From: Jeotgalicoccus meleagridis
GTDB lineage: Bacteria > Bacillota > Bacilli > Staphylococcales > Salinicoccaceae
Assembly (NCBI RefSeq): GCF_903994045.1
Contig: NZ_CAJEWD010000008.1
Coordinates: 760,532-824,531, forward strand
DNA length: 64,000 nt
Direction of reading: 5' to 3'
The first letter of the stretch is position 1. The number at the start of each line of letters is the position of its first letter. A model generated the notes under the pieces. It had not been told where the DNA came from, did not search any database, and saw nothing but the letters and a program-made list of their open reading frames with translations. Positions 54,807 through 62,311 of the stretch are shown here, piece after piece. A program made the translations under genes and the position numbers.

Positions 54807-55066
54807 AATGGACATTGAGTCCTCAAATTTTAAAACCAATGGACATTCAGTCATCCATTCTTTTTACTTAAGGACATAAGAGAATCCATCCATCTAAAAA
54901 TCCGGACACTTGCGTATAAAATGAATGAAATTCTGAACATGAAGTTTTTAAAAGAAAAACATTCTGGACAAATCACTCTACAGTTCAGTTTACAATGACA
55001 TTTGACTATATGGTAAAATTTCACTAAATCACAAAACAAATAATAGATAGAGTAGAAGGAGACATC

Positions 55067-55513
55067 ATGGCAAATTCAGAAAAAGCGATCATTACTAATA
55101 TGTGTATGATAGAAGATAATCAAGGGAATATTTTAGTACAAAATCGCTTAAGTAGTAATTGGCCGGGCATTACTTTCCCTGGTGGAAAGGTAGAAAAAGC
55201 TGAATCATTTGTTGATTCAGTTGTCCGTGAAGTATTTAAAGAAACGGGGCTAACGATTCATAATCCACAAATTTGTGGAACAAAGCAATTCCAGACAGAT
55301 AATGACGAGAGATATATTGTGCTTATGTATAAAGCAACTCAGTTTTCTGGGACTTTACGTTCTTCCAATGAGGGAGAGGTTTTCTGGATAAATAAAAGTG
55401 AGCTCACTAATTATAAGCTAGCTGATGACTTTGAAGAGATGTTTAAAGTGATGGATTCTGATTCACTTTCTGAGTTTTATTATGACGATGCTTGGAACAT
55501 ACATCTTAAATAA
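55067..55513 (+). CDS. NUDIX hydrolase (MutT-like)
   Basis: A 148-residue Nudix protein. The Nudix box runs from GGKVEKAESF through VVREVFKETGL (G-x5-E-x7-RE-x2-KE-x-G), with lysine in place of the first glutamate of the REUxEE core. The preceding ITNMCMIEDNQGNILVQNRL strand is typical of MutT/8-oxo-dGTP-type enzymes. The substrate is not determined. AAGGAG precedes the ATG. Confidence 0.9.
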   Translation: MANSEKAIITNMCMIEDNQGNILVQNRLSSNWPGITFPGGKVEKAESFVDSVVREVFKETGLTIHNPQICGTKQFQTDNDERYIVLMYKATQFSGTLRSSNEGEVFWINKSELTNYKLADDFEEMFKVMDSDSLSEFYYDDAWNIHLK

Positions 55514-55526
55514 AGGAAGGGATTTA

Positions 55527-55694
55527 ATGAATACCTTATTTAAAATTCTAATGTTTGTTGGAGTAGCAATCCTACTCTATAATGCAGCTGCTAGACCAGA
55601 CAATATTATATTATTGTCTATCGTAGGAACTCTGTTATTGATGTTTCCAGGTTTCATGCTTGTTTTAAATAGCAAAAGAGACAAGACAAAATAA
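55527..55694 (+). CDS. Small membrane protein, 55 aa
   Basis: 55 residues with two hydrophobic helices (about 4-19 and 27-47) and a basic tail (NSKRDKTK). The ATG at 55527 follows AAGGAAGGG by about 6 nt and lies 13 bp after the Nudix gene, so it is probably cotranscribed. No family is recognised. Confidence 0.6.
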   Translation: MNTLFKILMFVGVAILLYNAAARPDNIILLSIVGTLLLMFPGFMLVLNSKRDKTK

Positions 55695-55701
55695 CATATT
55701 T

Positions 55702-56448
55702 TTAACTTCTAACTACTTTGATTCTATATGACATGCATTTTTCTGATGAAGCGTCTTCAGTATATGTCATTGTTTCATAGTCCATTGCTCCATTAGTAAA
55801 ATACTCAATAATCTGAAGTCCAGCCGCTTCAAACATGTCTTTAATTTCTTTTAGTGTGTAGCACTTCAAATATTGAGATTGTTTGGTTTCTTCTTCACCT
55901 TCACGCCACCAGGTATCAATCATGACATCATTTTTATAATCATATGTATATCTTCTTTTAATATTTGGCATATTCTTAGGGTCTACATACATTTCTATCT
56001 TATCCGCTTTCTTCCAATGTTCAGGTTGATAAATATCGATTAGACCACAGCCATCTTTTTTCAACCACTGTTTTATGTTTTTTAATAAGTTTAATTGGGC
56101 TGAATCATCTCCTAGTCCAAAGCCATCGATATAGATGATTGCATCGTACGTATTTTGTAAGTCTATCTCCAGAAAATCCCCATTGATAGCATTGATATTT
56201 ACCGGATTTACTTCTTTAGCCTTTTCAACAAGGTTATCTACCAACTCCACTGTGGTAATATGAGAAACCTTATTCGATAAAGCTCTCGATAAGCTGCCAT
56301 CAGCTGAACCAAGTTCTAATAAATTTTCTATAGGTTTGCCGATTTGACTCAAAATTTCGACAGCAGATACTTCATAAAAATCCTTCCCGTAATTCCCTAT
56401 AAATTCGTATTGCATCTTATAGAAATCTTTAGCCCAATCTTTTTTCAT
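55702..56448 (-). CDS. SAM-dependent methyltransferase
   Basis: A 248-residue class I methyltransferase. The SAM-binding motif is LLELGSADGSLSRAL near residue 50, followed by ITTVELVDNLVEKAK, the motif II region INGDFLEIDLQNTYDAIIYIDGFGLG, and WLKKDGCGLIDIYQPEHW. The methyl acceptor is unknown. The ATG at 56448 follows GGAGGG by 7 nt, which overlaps the end of the upstream peptidase gene. It is the last gene of a three-gene run. Confidence 0.85.
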   Translation of the reverse strand: MKKDWAKDFYKMQYEFIGNYGKDFYEVSAVEILSQIGKPIENLLELGSADGSLSRALSNKVSHITTVELVDNLVEKAKEVNPVNINAINGDFLEIDLQNTYDAIIYIDGFGLGDDSAQLNLLKNIKQWLKKDGCGLIDIYQPEHWKKADKIEMYVDPKNMPNIKRRYTYDYKNDVMIDTWWREGEEETKQSQYLKCYTLKEIKDMFEAAGLQIIEYFTNGAMDYETMTYTEDASSEKCMSYRIKVVRS

Positions 56449-56452
56449 CCTT

Positions 56453-57724
56453 CTACCCTCCTTGTAAATAATCAAAAGCAGTTAGCAAATGAATCTCAGC
56501 CAAATCAACCAACTCATCTATTTCAATATACTCATCCGGTCCACCTAGGTTATAGGCATTGAGTCCACAGTTCACACTGGGTATGTTTTTAGATATTCTA
56601 TAATGTCTAGAATCAGATGCGCCGACTCTCATTGTTAAGACAGGTTCTTCACCTGTAATGTGTTTTACATTTGCAGCAGTCAATGAAAATATTTCATGAT
56701 TAAAATCTGACCAATTCGCTTCATACCGTCTAAAGATACGGTATGAAAGTCCTTCAATAGAATCTACAATCTCCTTAATCTTTTGCTCAACTTCTTCTAA
56801 TTTCACACCGACAGGGAGTCGAATATCACCTTGTGCTGATGCTTTTGCTGGTATTAAATTCGGCGAAATCCCGCCTTCAATCACACCAAAGTTTACTGTG
56901 ACTTTTTGTAAGACTTCAGTTTCTCCTTGCCCTGAATAACTCTCAGATACCTCGCTTGATTTTTCAATCGCTTCTGTCACCTCTTTAGGTGGATTGACTT
57001 TTATCAATCCAAGTTCTTTATTCAGTCGGTCAATTCCCTCTACCAAACGATCAATCGCATTTTCTCCTTTATGTACATGCGCACCGTGTGATGGAGTCCC
57101 TGTAGCTTGAAGCTCAATCCACATCAAACCTTTTTCACCAAAGCGTAGTACTTTTGCTGTCCCGACATCACCACTAATCATGGCGTCTCCTGAAGCGTGT
57201 GGAACTGTCTCCAATAAATATTTCGTTCCTTTTACACCCATGGTTTCTTCATCACCTGCTAAGGTCATCACTAATTCACCTGACCAACTGTCTTTCAGCT
57301 CAGCCATAATCATGAAAGTCAGGAGGTAACTAGCAATCCCACCTTTCATGTCTGATGAACCTCTCCCATACAAGCGACCATTATCTGTATGACCAGAAAA
57401 TGGATCATTCGACCAAAGTGAAGCATCTCCAACAGGATAAGTGTCCAAATGCCCATTAAAAATAAGACGTTTTCCTGGTGAAGTTCCTTTCAACCGTGCG
57501 ACAAGATTAACAATTGGTTCTTCTTTTGTATGGCAAGTTACTTCCACACCACCAATGTTTTCTAGAATACTTTTAATCTCATTGACGATTTCACGAGTAT
57601 CAGATTGTGGCGATTCTGAAGGAACCTGTACTAAACGGGCACACATTTCAAGTAAAATATCTTTATTTTTCTCCACTTTATTTACTAAAATTTGTCTCTT
57701 ATCTCCATCAAATTTCGCTGACAA
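56453..57724 (-). CDS. M20-family metallopeptidase (ArgE/DapE type)
   Basis: A 423-residue zinc peptidase/deacylase. Metal-binding motifs are FNGHLDTYPVGD, GRGSSDMKGGIA (metal-bridging Asp) and LAGDEETMGVKG (catalytic Glu). A dimerisation domain follows (GTPSHGAHVHKGENAID), and the last metal-binding His is in DSRHYRI-like context. It hydrolyses N-acyl or peptide bonds. The start is TTG (57724) with AGGAGG 8 nt upstream, because the ATG nearby is out of frame. It follows the gamma-glutamyltransferase gene by 23 bp. Confidence 0.88.
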   Translation of the reverse strand: MSAKFDGDKRQILVNKVEKNKDILLEMCARLVQVPSESPQSDTREIVNEIKSILENIGGVEVTCHTKEEPIVNLVARLKGTSPGKRLIFNGHLDTYPVGDASLWSNDPFSGHTDNGRLYGRGSSDMKGGIASYLLTFMIMAELKDSWSGELVMTLAGDEETMGVKGTKYLLETVPHASGDAMISGDVGTAKVLRFGEKGLMWIELQATGTPSHGAHVHKGENAIDRLVEGIDRLNKELGLIKVNPPKEVTEAIEKSSEVSESYSGQGETEVLQKVTVNFGVIEGGISPNLIPAKASAQGDIRLPVGVKLEEVEQKIKEIVDSIEGLSYRIFRRYEANWSDFNHEIFSLTAANVKHITGEEPVLTMRVGASDSRHYRISKNIPSVNCGLNAYNLGGPDEYIEIDELVDLAEIHLLTAFDYLQGG

Positions 57725-57747
57725 CCCACATTCCTCCTTTCAATCTA

Positions 57748-59361
57748 TCAATAAGCCGCTATATGCCCATCTGTACGATTTTCAGTCCCACCGTACAAAA
57801 TACCTGTCTCTGGATCTCTCCAGATGATTTGACCCCGACCAAATCCTGCTGAATCAAGTTTGATTTCTATATCATGTCCTCTTTTGACTAAGGTTTCAGC
57901 AATATGATGTGGAAAGTTTTTCTCTACCCATATTGTCTTATCTTTGACCCACTGCCAACGGGGTGCATCGAGTGTGGTTTGAGGATTTAAGTTAAAGTCT
58001 ATGGTGTTCATGGCGACTTGAACATGACCTTGAGGTTGCATGAAGCCACCCATCACTCCAAATGGTCCGATAGCTTCTGTTCCTTTCGTAATAAAGCCAG
58101 GAATAATCGTGTGATAAGAGCGTTTGTTAGGTGCGAGTGCGTTTGGAGAAGTAGGATCTAAATTAAAGTCACAAGCTCTATTTTGTAAGCCAATCCCTGT
58201 CCCAGGAACGACTAAACCTGAGCCAAACCCCATGTAGTTACTTTGGATAAAGGACACCATATTCCCTTCTTCATCCGCTGTACACAAATAGACAGTACCA
58301 CTTGCTTTCACTTCCCCTGCCTCTGGTTCTCTAGCTGTATCTGTAATTAACTGACTGCGTGCTTTGCCGTATGCTTCATTTAGTAAATCTGCACTCGTAA
58401 CGGTCATATGATCTTCATCAGCCACATATTTTTTCCCATCAGCAAAAGCGAGTTTCATCGCTTCTATTTGTTTGTGATAAGTATCTACTGTTTCTTTACC
58501 TTCAATGTCTAAGTGCTTCAAAATATTTAAAGCAGATAAAGCAATAATACCTTGGGTATTTGGTGGGATTTCCCAAACGTCATATCCTCTGTAGTTTACA
58601 GAAATCGGGTCCACCCATTCTGGCTGATATTTTGCTAAGTCTTCTTTAGTAATGTAACCACCGTACTTTTTAGAGTAAGCATCAATTTCATCTGCAATAT
58701 TTCCTCGATAAAATGATTCACACTCCGTGTCAGCGAGCTCTCTTAAAGAATTAGCCATGTCTTGTGACTTCCAAATTTCACCGACTTTAGGTGCCACGCC
58801 GTTTGGAGCGAAGGTTTCAAACCAGTGATTAAATTCCTCACCTTTAAAAGCTTCTTTGAATCTAACTGCAGACTTCTCCCAAAATCTTGCTAAAACCGGT
58901 GATATTGGATAACCCTCTTCGGCGTATTGAATAGCAGGTTGTAGTAAATCCTTAAAAGGCAGTTTACCAAAACGTCTAGATAACTCGGCCCAAGCTCCAG
59001 GCTGTCCAGGTACAGTTACTGGTGTAAAACCGTATTTAGGAATCTCGTCATATCCTTGTGCCTTTACCTTTTCAATAGAAATAGAAGCTGGTGATTTGCC
59101 AGAACCATTCAAACCATATAGCTTATTTTTCACCCAGACTAAGGCAAAAGCATCCCCACCAATACCATTCGTCGTGGGTTCAACAACTGTTAAAGCAGCA
59201 GCCGTTGCAATCGCAGCATCAATGGCATTGCCACCATTTTGCATAATCGTCAAACCCGCCTGTGCAGCCAGTGGCTGTGACGTTGCAACCATCCCTTTTT
59301 TACTCACCACAGGATTTCTTTGCGAATGATATGGATTAAAAAGTGTATCAAAAGCTCTCAT
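57748..59361 (-). CDS. Gamma-glutamyltransferase family protein (YwrD-like)
   Basis: A 537-residue Ntn-hydrolase. It is made as a proenzyme and should self-cleave before the threonine in SGTVYLCTADEEGN (near residue 360). The following VSFIQSNYMGFGSGLVVPGTGI and GPFGVMGGFMQPQGHVQV blocks are substrate-site motifs of the family. No signal peptide is seen, as in YwrD-type members. The ATG at 59361 follows AAAGGGG. With the M20 peptidase downstream it may process gamma-glutamyl or related peptides. Confidence 0.9.
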   Translation of the reverse strand: MRAFDTLFNPYHSQRNPVVSKKGMVATSQPLAAQAGLTIMQNGGNAIDAAIATAAALTVVEPTTNGIGGDAFALVWVKNKLYGLNGSGKSPASISIEKVKAQGYDEIPKYGFTPVTVPGQPGAWAELSRRFGKLPFKDLLQPAIQYAEEGYPISPVLARFWEKSAVRFKEAFKGEEFNHWFETFAPNGVAPKVGEIWKSQDMANSLRELADTECESFYRGNIADEIDAYSKKYGGYITKEDLAKYQPEWVDPISVNYRGYDVWEIPPNTQGIIALSALNILKHLDIEGKETVDTYHKQIEAMKLAFADGKKYVADEDHMTVTSADLLNEAYGKARSQLITDTAREPEAGEVKASGTVYLCTADEEGNMVSFIQSNYMGFGSGLVVPGTGIGLQNRACDFNLDPTSPNALAPNKRSYHTIIPGFITKGTEAIGPFGVMGGFMQPQGHVQVAMNTIDFNLNPQTTLDAPRWQWVKDKTIWVEKNFPHHIAETLVKRGHDIEIKLDSAGFGRGQIIWRDPETGILYGGTENRTDGHIAAY

Positions 59362-59506
59362 TAAACTGTCCCCTTTGTTATGTAGAAATTCTTTCTTTAA
59401 GATTATCACAGCCTTTATAATGTCACAATTTTTAGATAATAAAAGTAGTGTGTAATTATTGATTTCATTTCAGCACTAAAAAAGTTGTTTAAATATTTAA
59501 AATATA

Positions 59507-59515
59507 TGGTATATT
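59507..59515 (+). promoter_or_regulatory. Extended -10 promoter of the RsgA-like gene leader
   Basis: TGGTATATT is an extended -10 (TGn plus TATATT), 30 nt before the leader peptide ATG. The -35 is weak (GTTTAA at 17 bp). The 380-bp gap between the ggt-like and RsgA-like genes is otherwise occupied by the leader ORF and hairpins. Confidence 0.5.
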
Positions 59516-59544
59516 GATATTAATATCGGAGAGGAGGGATTACT

Positions 59545-59613
59545 ATGAGTTATCTAAAACATAATGAGAAATTTATAGTACCCAAATTCTCCAGAAGCTT
59601 TACATTAAGTTAG
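59545..59613 (+). CDS. Leader peptide (22 aa) upstream of the RsgA-like GTPase
   Basis: ATG at 59545 with a strong GGAGAGGAGGG ribosome site, 22 codons and TAG at 59611. The peptide begins MSYLKHNEKFIVPKF. Codons 12-15 contain TACCCAAAT (59578-59586), perfectly complementary to ATTTGGGTA (59714-59722) in the downstream terminator's loop. Codons 16-21 form the 5' side of a stem (CAGAAGCT 59592-59599 with AGCTTCTG 59642-59649). Such overlap of codons and alternative pairings is the mark of a ribosome-controlled attenuator. Confidence 0.78.
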   Translation: MSYLKHNEKFIVPKFSRSFTLS

Positions 59614-59700
59614 ACGTTTTTTCAGCATTTATATAAATGTTAGCTTCTGAATATAAAAATTTATATTTAATATCTCATCTATTATTAAATATTTCTTAAA

Positions 59701-59754
59701 GGCGCGTCTTAAGATTTGGGTAATACTCTCTCTATTCTTAAGGCGCCCTTTTTT
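59701..59754 (+). terminator. Attenuator terminator before the RsgA-like gene
   Basis: GGCGC-gt-CTTAAG (59701-59713) pairs with CTTAAGGCGCC (59737-59747), followed by six T residues at 59749-59754. It lies 36 bp before the RsgA-like ATG and after only a leader ORF. Its 23-nt loop carries ATTTGGGTA, complementary to the leader ORF. Confidence 0.9.
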
Positions 59755-59789
59755 GTTCAAAATATTTAATAATACAAAGGGGATTTTAA

Positions 59790-60767
59790 ATGTACGGGAT
59801 ATTAACTTATAAGCAGTCTTTAAATAATAATAAAGACGACATTATTGCTAGAGTTATAGAGAAGACGAATTATATCTACACAATAATAACTGAAAATGGA
59901 AAATGTTTTAAAGCAGAAACTGTGACTAATTTATCTACTAGTGATGTATTTGTTGGTGATTTTGTCACTTACACTAATTTTGATAATAATTATATAATCA
60001 CTAGCGTTTTACCTCGTACTAGCACTATCTCTAAAGGTACAAGTCATGCTTCTAAAAGTTACCACGTGCTTGAACAAGAGCAAATACTAGCAGTAAATGT
60101 AGAACAGGTTTTTATACTTATTGCTGCCAATCAAAGGTTTACCTTACCTAAATTTGAGCGTTATGTATTAACTTTTTATCAGCAAAATGTAGATTTGCAT
60201 ATTCTTATATCAAAAGGTGATTATACTAACTTAGCTAGTAACATCATGAATAAAATTAAGTCAGTGTATCCTGATTTTAAAGTGACAATCTTCTCAAACC
60301 TTCAAAAAGACACTCTAACTAATATAATCAGTTTATTTAATAAAAACAGAACTTCTATTCTTCTTGGATCTTCTGGTGTAGGTAAGTCTACACTTATCAA
60401 TGAACTCGTCAATTTTGATAATGTAATTACTAATGACGTACGTGAAGACGGTAAAGGGAAACACACAACGACAACAACAAAAATGTTTTACTCGAGTCTC
60501 ACAGAATCTTATTTAATAGATTCACCTGGCTTTAAAACAATAAGTACAACCAATGAAATGGATTCAACAGTCTTATTTCAAGATATTCATGACTTAGCTT
60601 TGAATTGTAAATTTAAAGATTGTACACATACTCATGAACCAAAATGTGCAGTCTTAAATGCAGTCGAAAATGGCTCTATAAGTGAAGAATACTATAAAAG
60701 ATATCGAGAAAACTTAAGAGTAACAACTGGGCTTTTGAGGCATGAACAAAGAAAAAGACAAAAATAA
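59790..60767 (+). CDS. RsgA-family circularly permuted GTPase (divergent paralogue)
   Basis: A 325-residue protein with the RsgA (YjeQ) architecture. There is a divergent N-terminal OB-like domain (about 1-110), a permuted G domain with G4 as ISKGD (usually NKxD), then G1 GSSGVGKST (193-201), G2 in KHTTTTTK, G3 DSPGF (244-248), and the zinc motif C273, C278, H280, C286 (CKFKDCTHTHEPKC). RsgA matures and checks the 30S subunit. This copy lies outside the usual stp-prkC-rsgA context and is under attenuator control, suggesting a ribosome-protection or stress role. AAAGGGG precedes the ATG. Confidence 0.88.
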   Translation: MYGILTYKQSLNNNKDDIIARVIEKTNYIYTIITENGKCFKAETVTNLSTSDVFVGDFVTYTNFDNNYIITSVLPRTSTISKGTSHASKSYHVLEQEQILAVNVEQVFILIAANQRFTLPKFERYVLTFYQQNVDLHILISKGDYTNLASNIMNKIKSVYPDFKVTIFSNLQKDTLTNIISLFNKNRTSILLGSSGVGKSTLINELVNFDNVITNDVREDGKGKHTTTTTKMFYSSLTESYLIDSPGFKTISTTNEMDSTVLFQDIHDLALNCKFKDCTHTHEPKCAVLNAVENGSISEEYYKRYRENLRVTTGLLRHEQRKRQK

Positions 60768-60775
60768 TAAAACAA

Positions 60776-60800
60776 ATCGACAGGAACTATTCCTGTCGAT
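60776..60800. terminator. Bidirectional terminator
   Basis: ATCGACAGGAA-CTA-TTCCTGTCGAT is a perfect 11-bp stem, with A-rich sequence before it and T-rich sequence after it. It serves the RsgA-like gene and the convergent nucleoside hydrolase. Confidence 0.93.
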
Positions 60801-61742
60801 TTATTTTATATTCCCTAACACATCATACAAATGTGCTTTAAATCGTTCTCGATCTACCTTTTCACACACTCTAACATTTGGCTCTTTGTCTAAACGTCCA
60901 TTGATATCGACTAAACTATACCCTCGAGTCAGTTCTCCTTTAGTCTCTACATCAACAAAATACTTATTAGACTGTGACATAATTTTTTCATCTGCAGCAA
61001 TTGCAACCAACAAGGTATCTGGATGAGTTGTACCGTCTAACTTATGTACTTCTTTATTGAATTTCTTCACTACTCTATTTACATCAGTGAAGAACTTAGA
61101 TCCCTTAGTAGCCAACGCTTCAATTTCTTCGTGTTCTTTATCGAACATTAAAGAATAATCCGTACACATATCCCAACCGACCATGGTCATTTCAATCCCA
61201 GATTGTAAGACTAACTTAGCCGCTTCAGGATCGACATAAAAGTTATACTCAGCTGATGGAACAATATTACCTAAAGCATTATTCGTACCACCCATAATAT
61301 ATAAATGTTTTACCTTATCCACAATCGTCGGATCTTTCTTAATCGCCATAGCAATATTCGTTAAAGGTGCAATGGCTAAAAGTGTGACCTCACCGGGATT
61401 CTCATTCACAGTCTTGATGATAAAATCTATAGCATGACTATCCTCCGCTGAACGCTTGGGTTTCGAAAAGAACGAATCTCCCATGCCATCAGAACCATGC
61501 ACATCCTCAACCGTCGTATGGCTTTCATCCTGCCCAAAAATCGGACCTTCATAGCCAGGGTAGACAGGGATATTATCGTAACCCGCTATCTCTGTAGTGT
61601 AGAGTGCATTATCAATCTGTTGGTTGAAATCTACATTCCCACCTGTAATCGTAATCCCTAGCACATCAAAACTATGTAGAGCAGTTAAAATCGCAATCGT
61701 ATCGTCTCCAGCAGTATCTGTGTCTATGATTATTTTGTTCAT
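60801..61742 (-). CDS. Inosine-uridine type nucleoside hydrolase
   Basis: A 313-residue enzyme of the IunH/Rih family that splits ribonucleosides into base and ribose. The calcium-binding N-terminal motif is IIIDTDTAGDDTIA (DTDPGxDD type with Thr and Ala substitutions). LAIAPLTNIAMA, IMGGTNNALGNIVPSAEYNFYVDPEAA and the C-terminal DTLLVAIAADE also fit. Substrate preference cannot be read. GGAG precedes the ATG. Confidence 0.9.
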   Translation of the reverse strand: MNKIIIDTDTAGDDTIAILTALHSFDVLGITITGGNVDFNQQIDNALYTTEIAGYDNIPVYPGYEGPIFGQDESHTTVEDVHGSDGMGDSFFSKPKRSAEDSHAIDFIIKTVNENPGEVTLLAIAPLTNIAMAIKKDPTIVDKVKHLYIMGGTNNALGNIVPSAEYNFYVDPEAAKLVLQSGIEMTMVGWDMCTDYSLMFDKEHEEIEALATKGSKFFTDVNRVVKKFNKEVHKLDGTTHPDTLLVAIAADEKIMSQSNKYFVDVETKGELTRGYSLVDINGRLDKEPNVRVCEKVDRERFKAHLYDVLGNIK

Positions 61743-61766
61743 TAGACCACTCCTTATGTTAGATAT

Positions 61767-62207
61767 TTATTTATATATCATTTTAAACTCTTCTACTACA
61801 ATCTCTTCATCCTCGTTAAATTCATAACCTATTTGTTTATATAACCATTCAAAAAATTCAAGGTGAGCACTTCTCCAGTGCTCTAAAGTCCGGTCCCCTT
61901 CACCTTCTTTAAAAGCAATTTCTTCATCCACATCAGAGTATTTCATTGTATATACTTTAGTATTTTCAATAATACACTTTGGTTCATCAGATTCATCAAG
62001 AACGATACTCACATCACCTACTTCAGGCAATGGTTCATTCTCTACTTGATACTCTCTTAGACTACTACATGTTAATGTCTTGGTACCATCAATCACAAGC
62101 TGAGCAAGCGTATTTGGATCTGCACCGAATTGCCAAGCAGTATAAGAAATATTTTTATAAGCAGGATATTCATTTAAGAACTGATTCCAGTAGTCTTCTG
62201 TTTTCAT
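61767..62207 (-). CDS. ASCH-domain protein
   Basis: A 146-residue protein with the ASCH/PUA-like fold pattern: AWQFGADPNTLAQLVIDGTKTLTCSSL, then VGDVSIVLDESDEPKCIIENTKVYTMKYSDV and an EGEGDRTLEHWRSAHLEFF motif. ASCH proteins bind RNA or nucleotides, and some hydrolyse modified nucleosides. The ATG at 62207 follows AGAGAGG by 9 nt. It lies 24 bp upstream of the nucleoside hydrolase, so the two are probably one operon in nucleoside salvage (inferred). Confidence 0.83.
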   Translation of the reverse strand: MKTEDYWNQFLNEYPAYKNISYTAWQFGADPNTLAQLVIDGTKTLTCSSLREYQVENEPLPEVGDVSIVLDESDEPKCIIENTKVYTMKYSDVDEEIAFKEGEGDRTLEHWRSAHLEFFEWLYKQIGYEFNEDEEIVVEEFKMIYK

Positions 62208-62268
62208 GGATTCCATCCTCTCTATTAACATTATAGTCTAATAAAACTCATTTTATTCTACGAAAATA

Positions 62269-62292
62269 TTAATTACGTTATAATGTAATTAA
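62269..62292. promoter_or_regulatory. Operator-like dyad over the -10 of the GIY-YIG/DUF2075 gene
   Basis: TTAATTAC-GTTATAAT-GTAATTAA: perfect 8-bp arms flank an 8-nt centre that contains TATAAT (62279-62284). A dimeric repressor binding here would block transcription of the gene starting at 62312. No regulator is encoded in the visible part. Confidence 0.6.
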
Positions 62293-62311
62293 ATCATTAA
62301 GGAGCTTTGTT

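Noticed and set aside
54851-55039. 62-codon minus-strand ORF
   Set aside because: No ribosome site and an unlikely Cys/Phe/His-rich composition. It lies in AT-rich sequence next to the repeat element.
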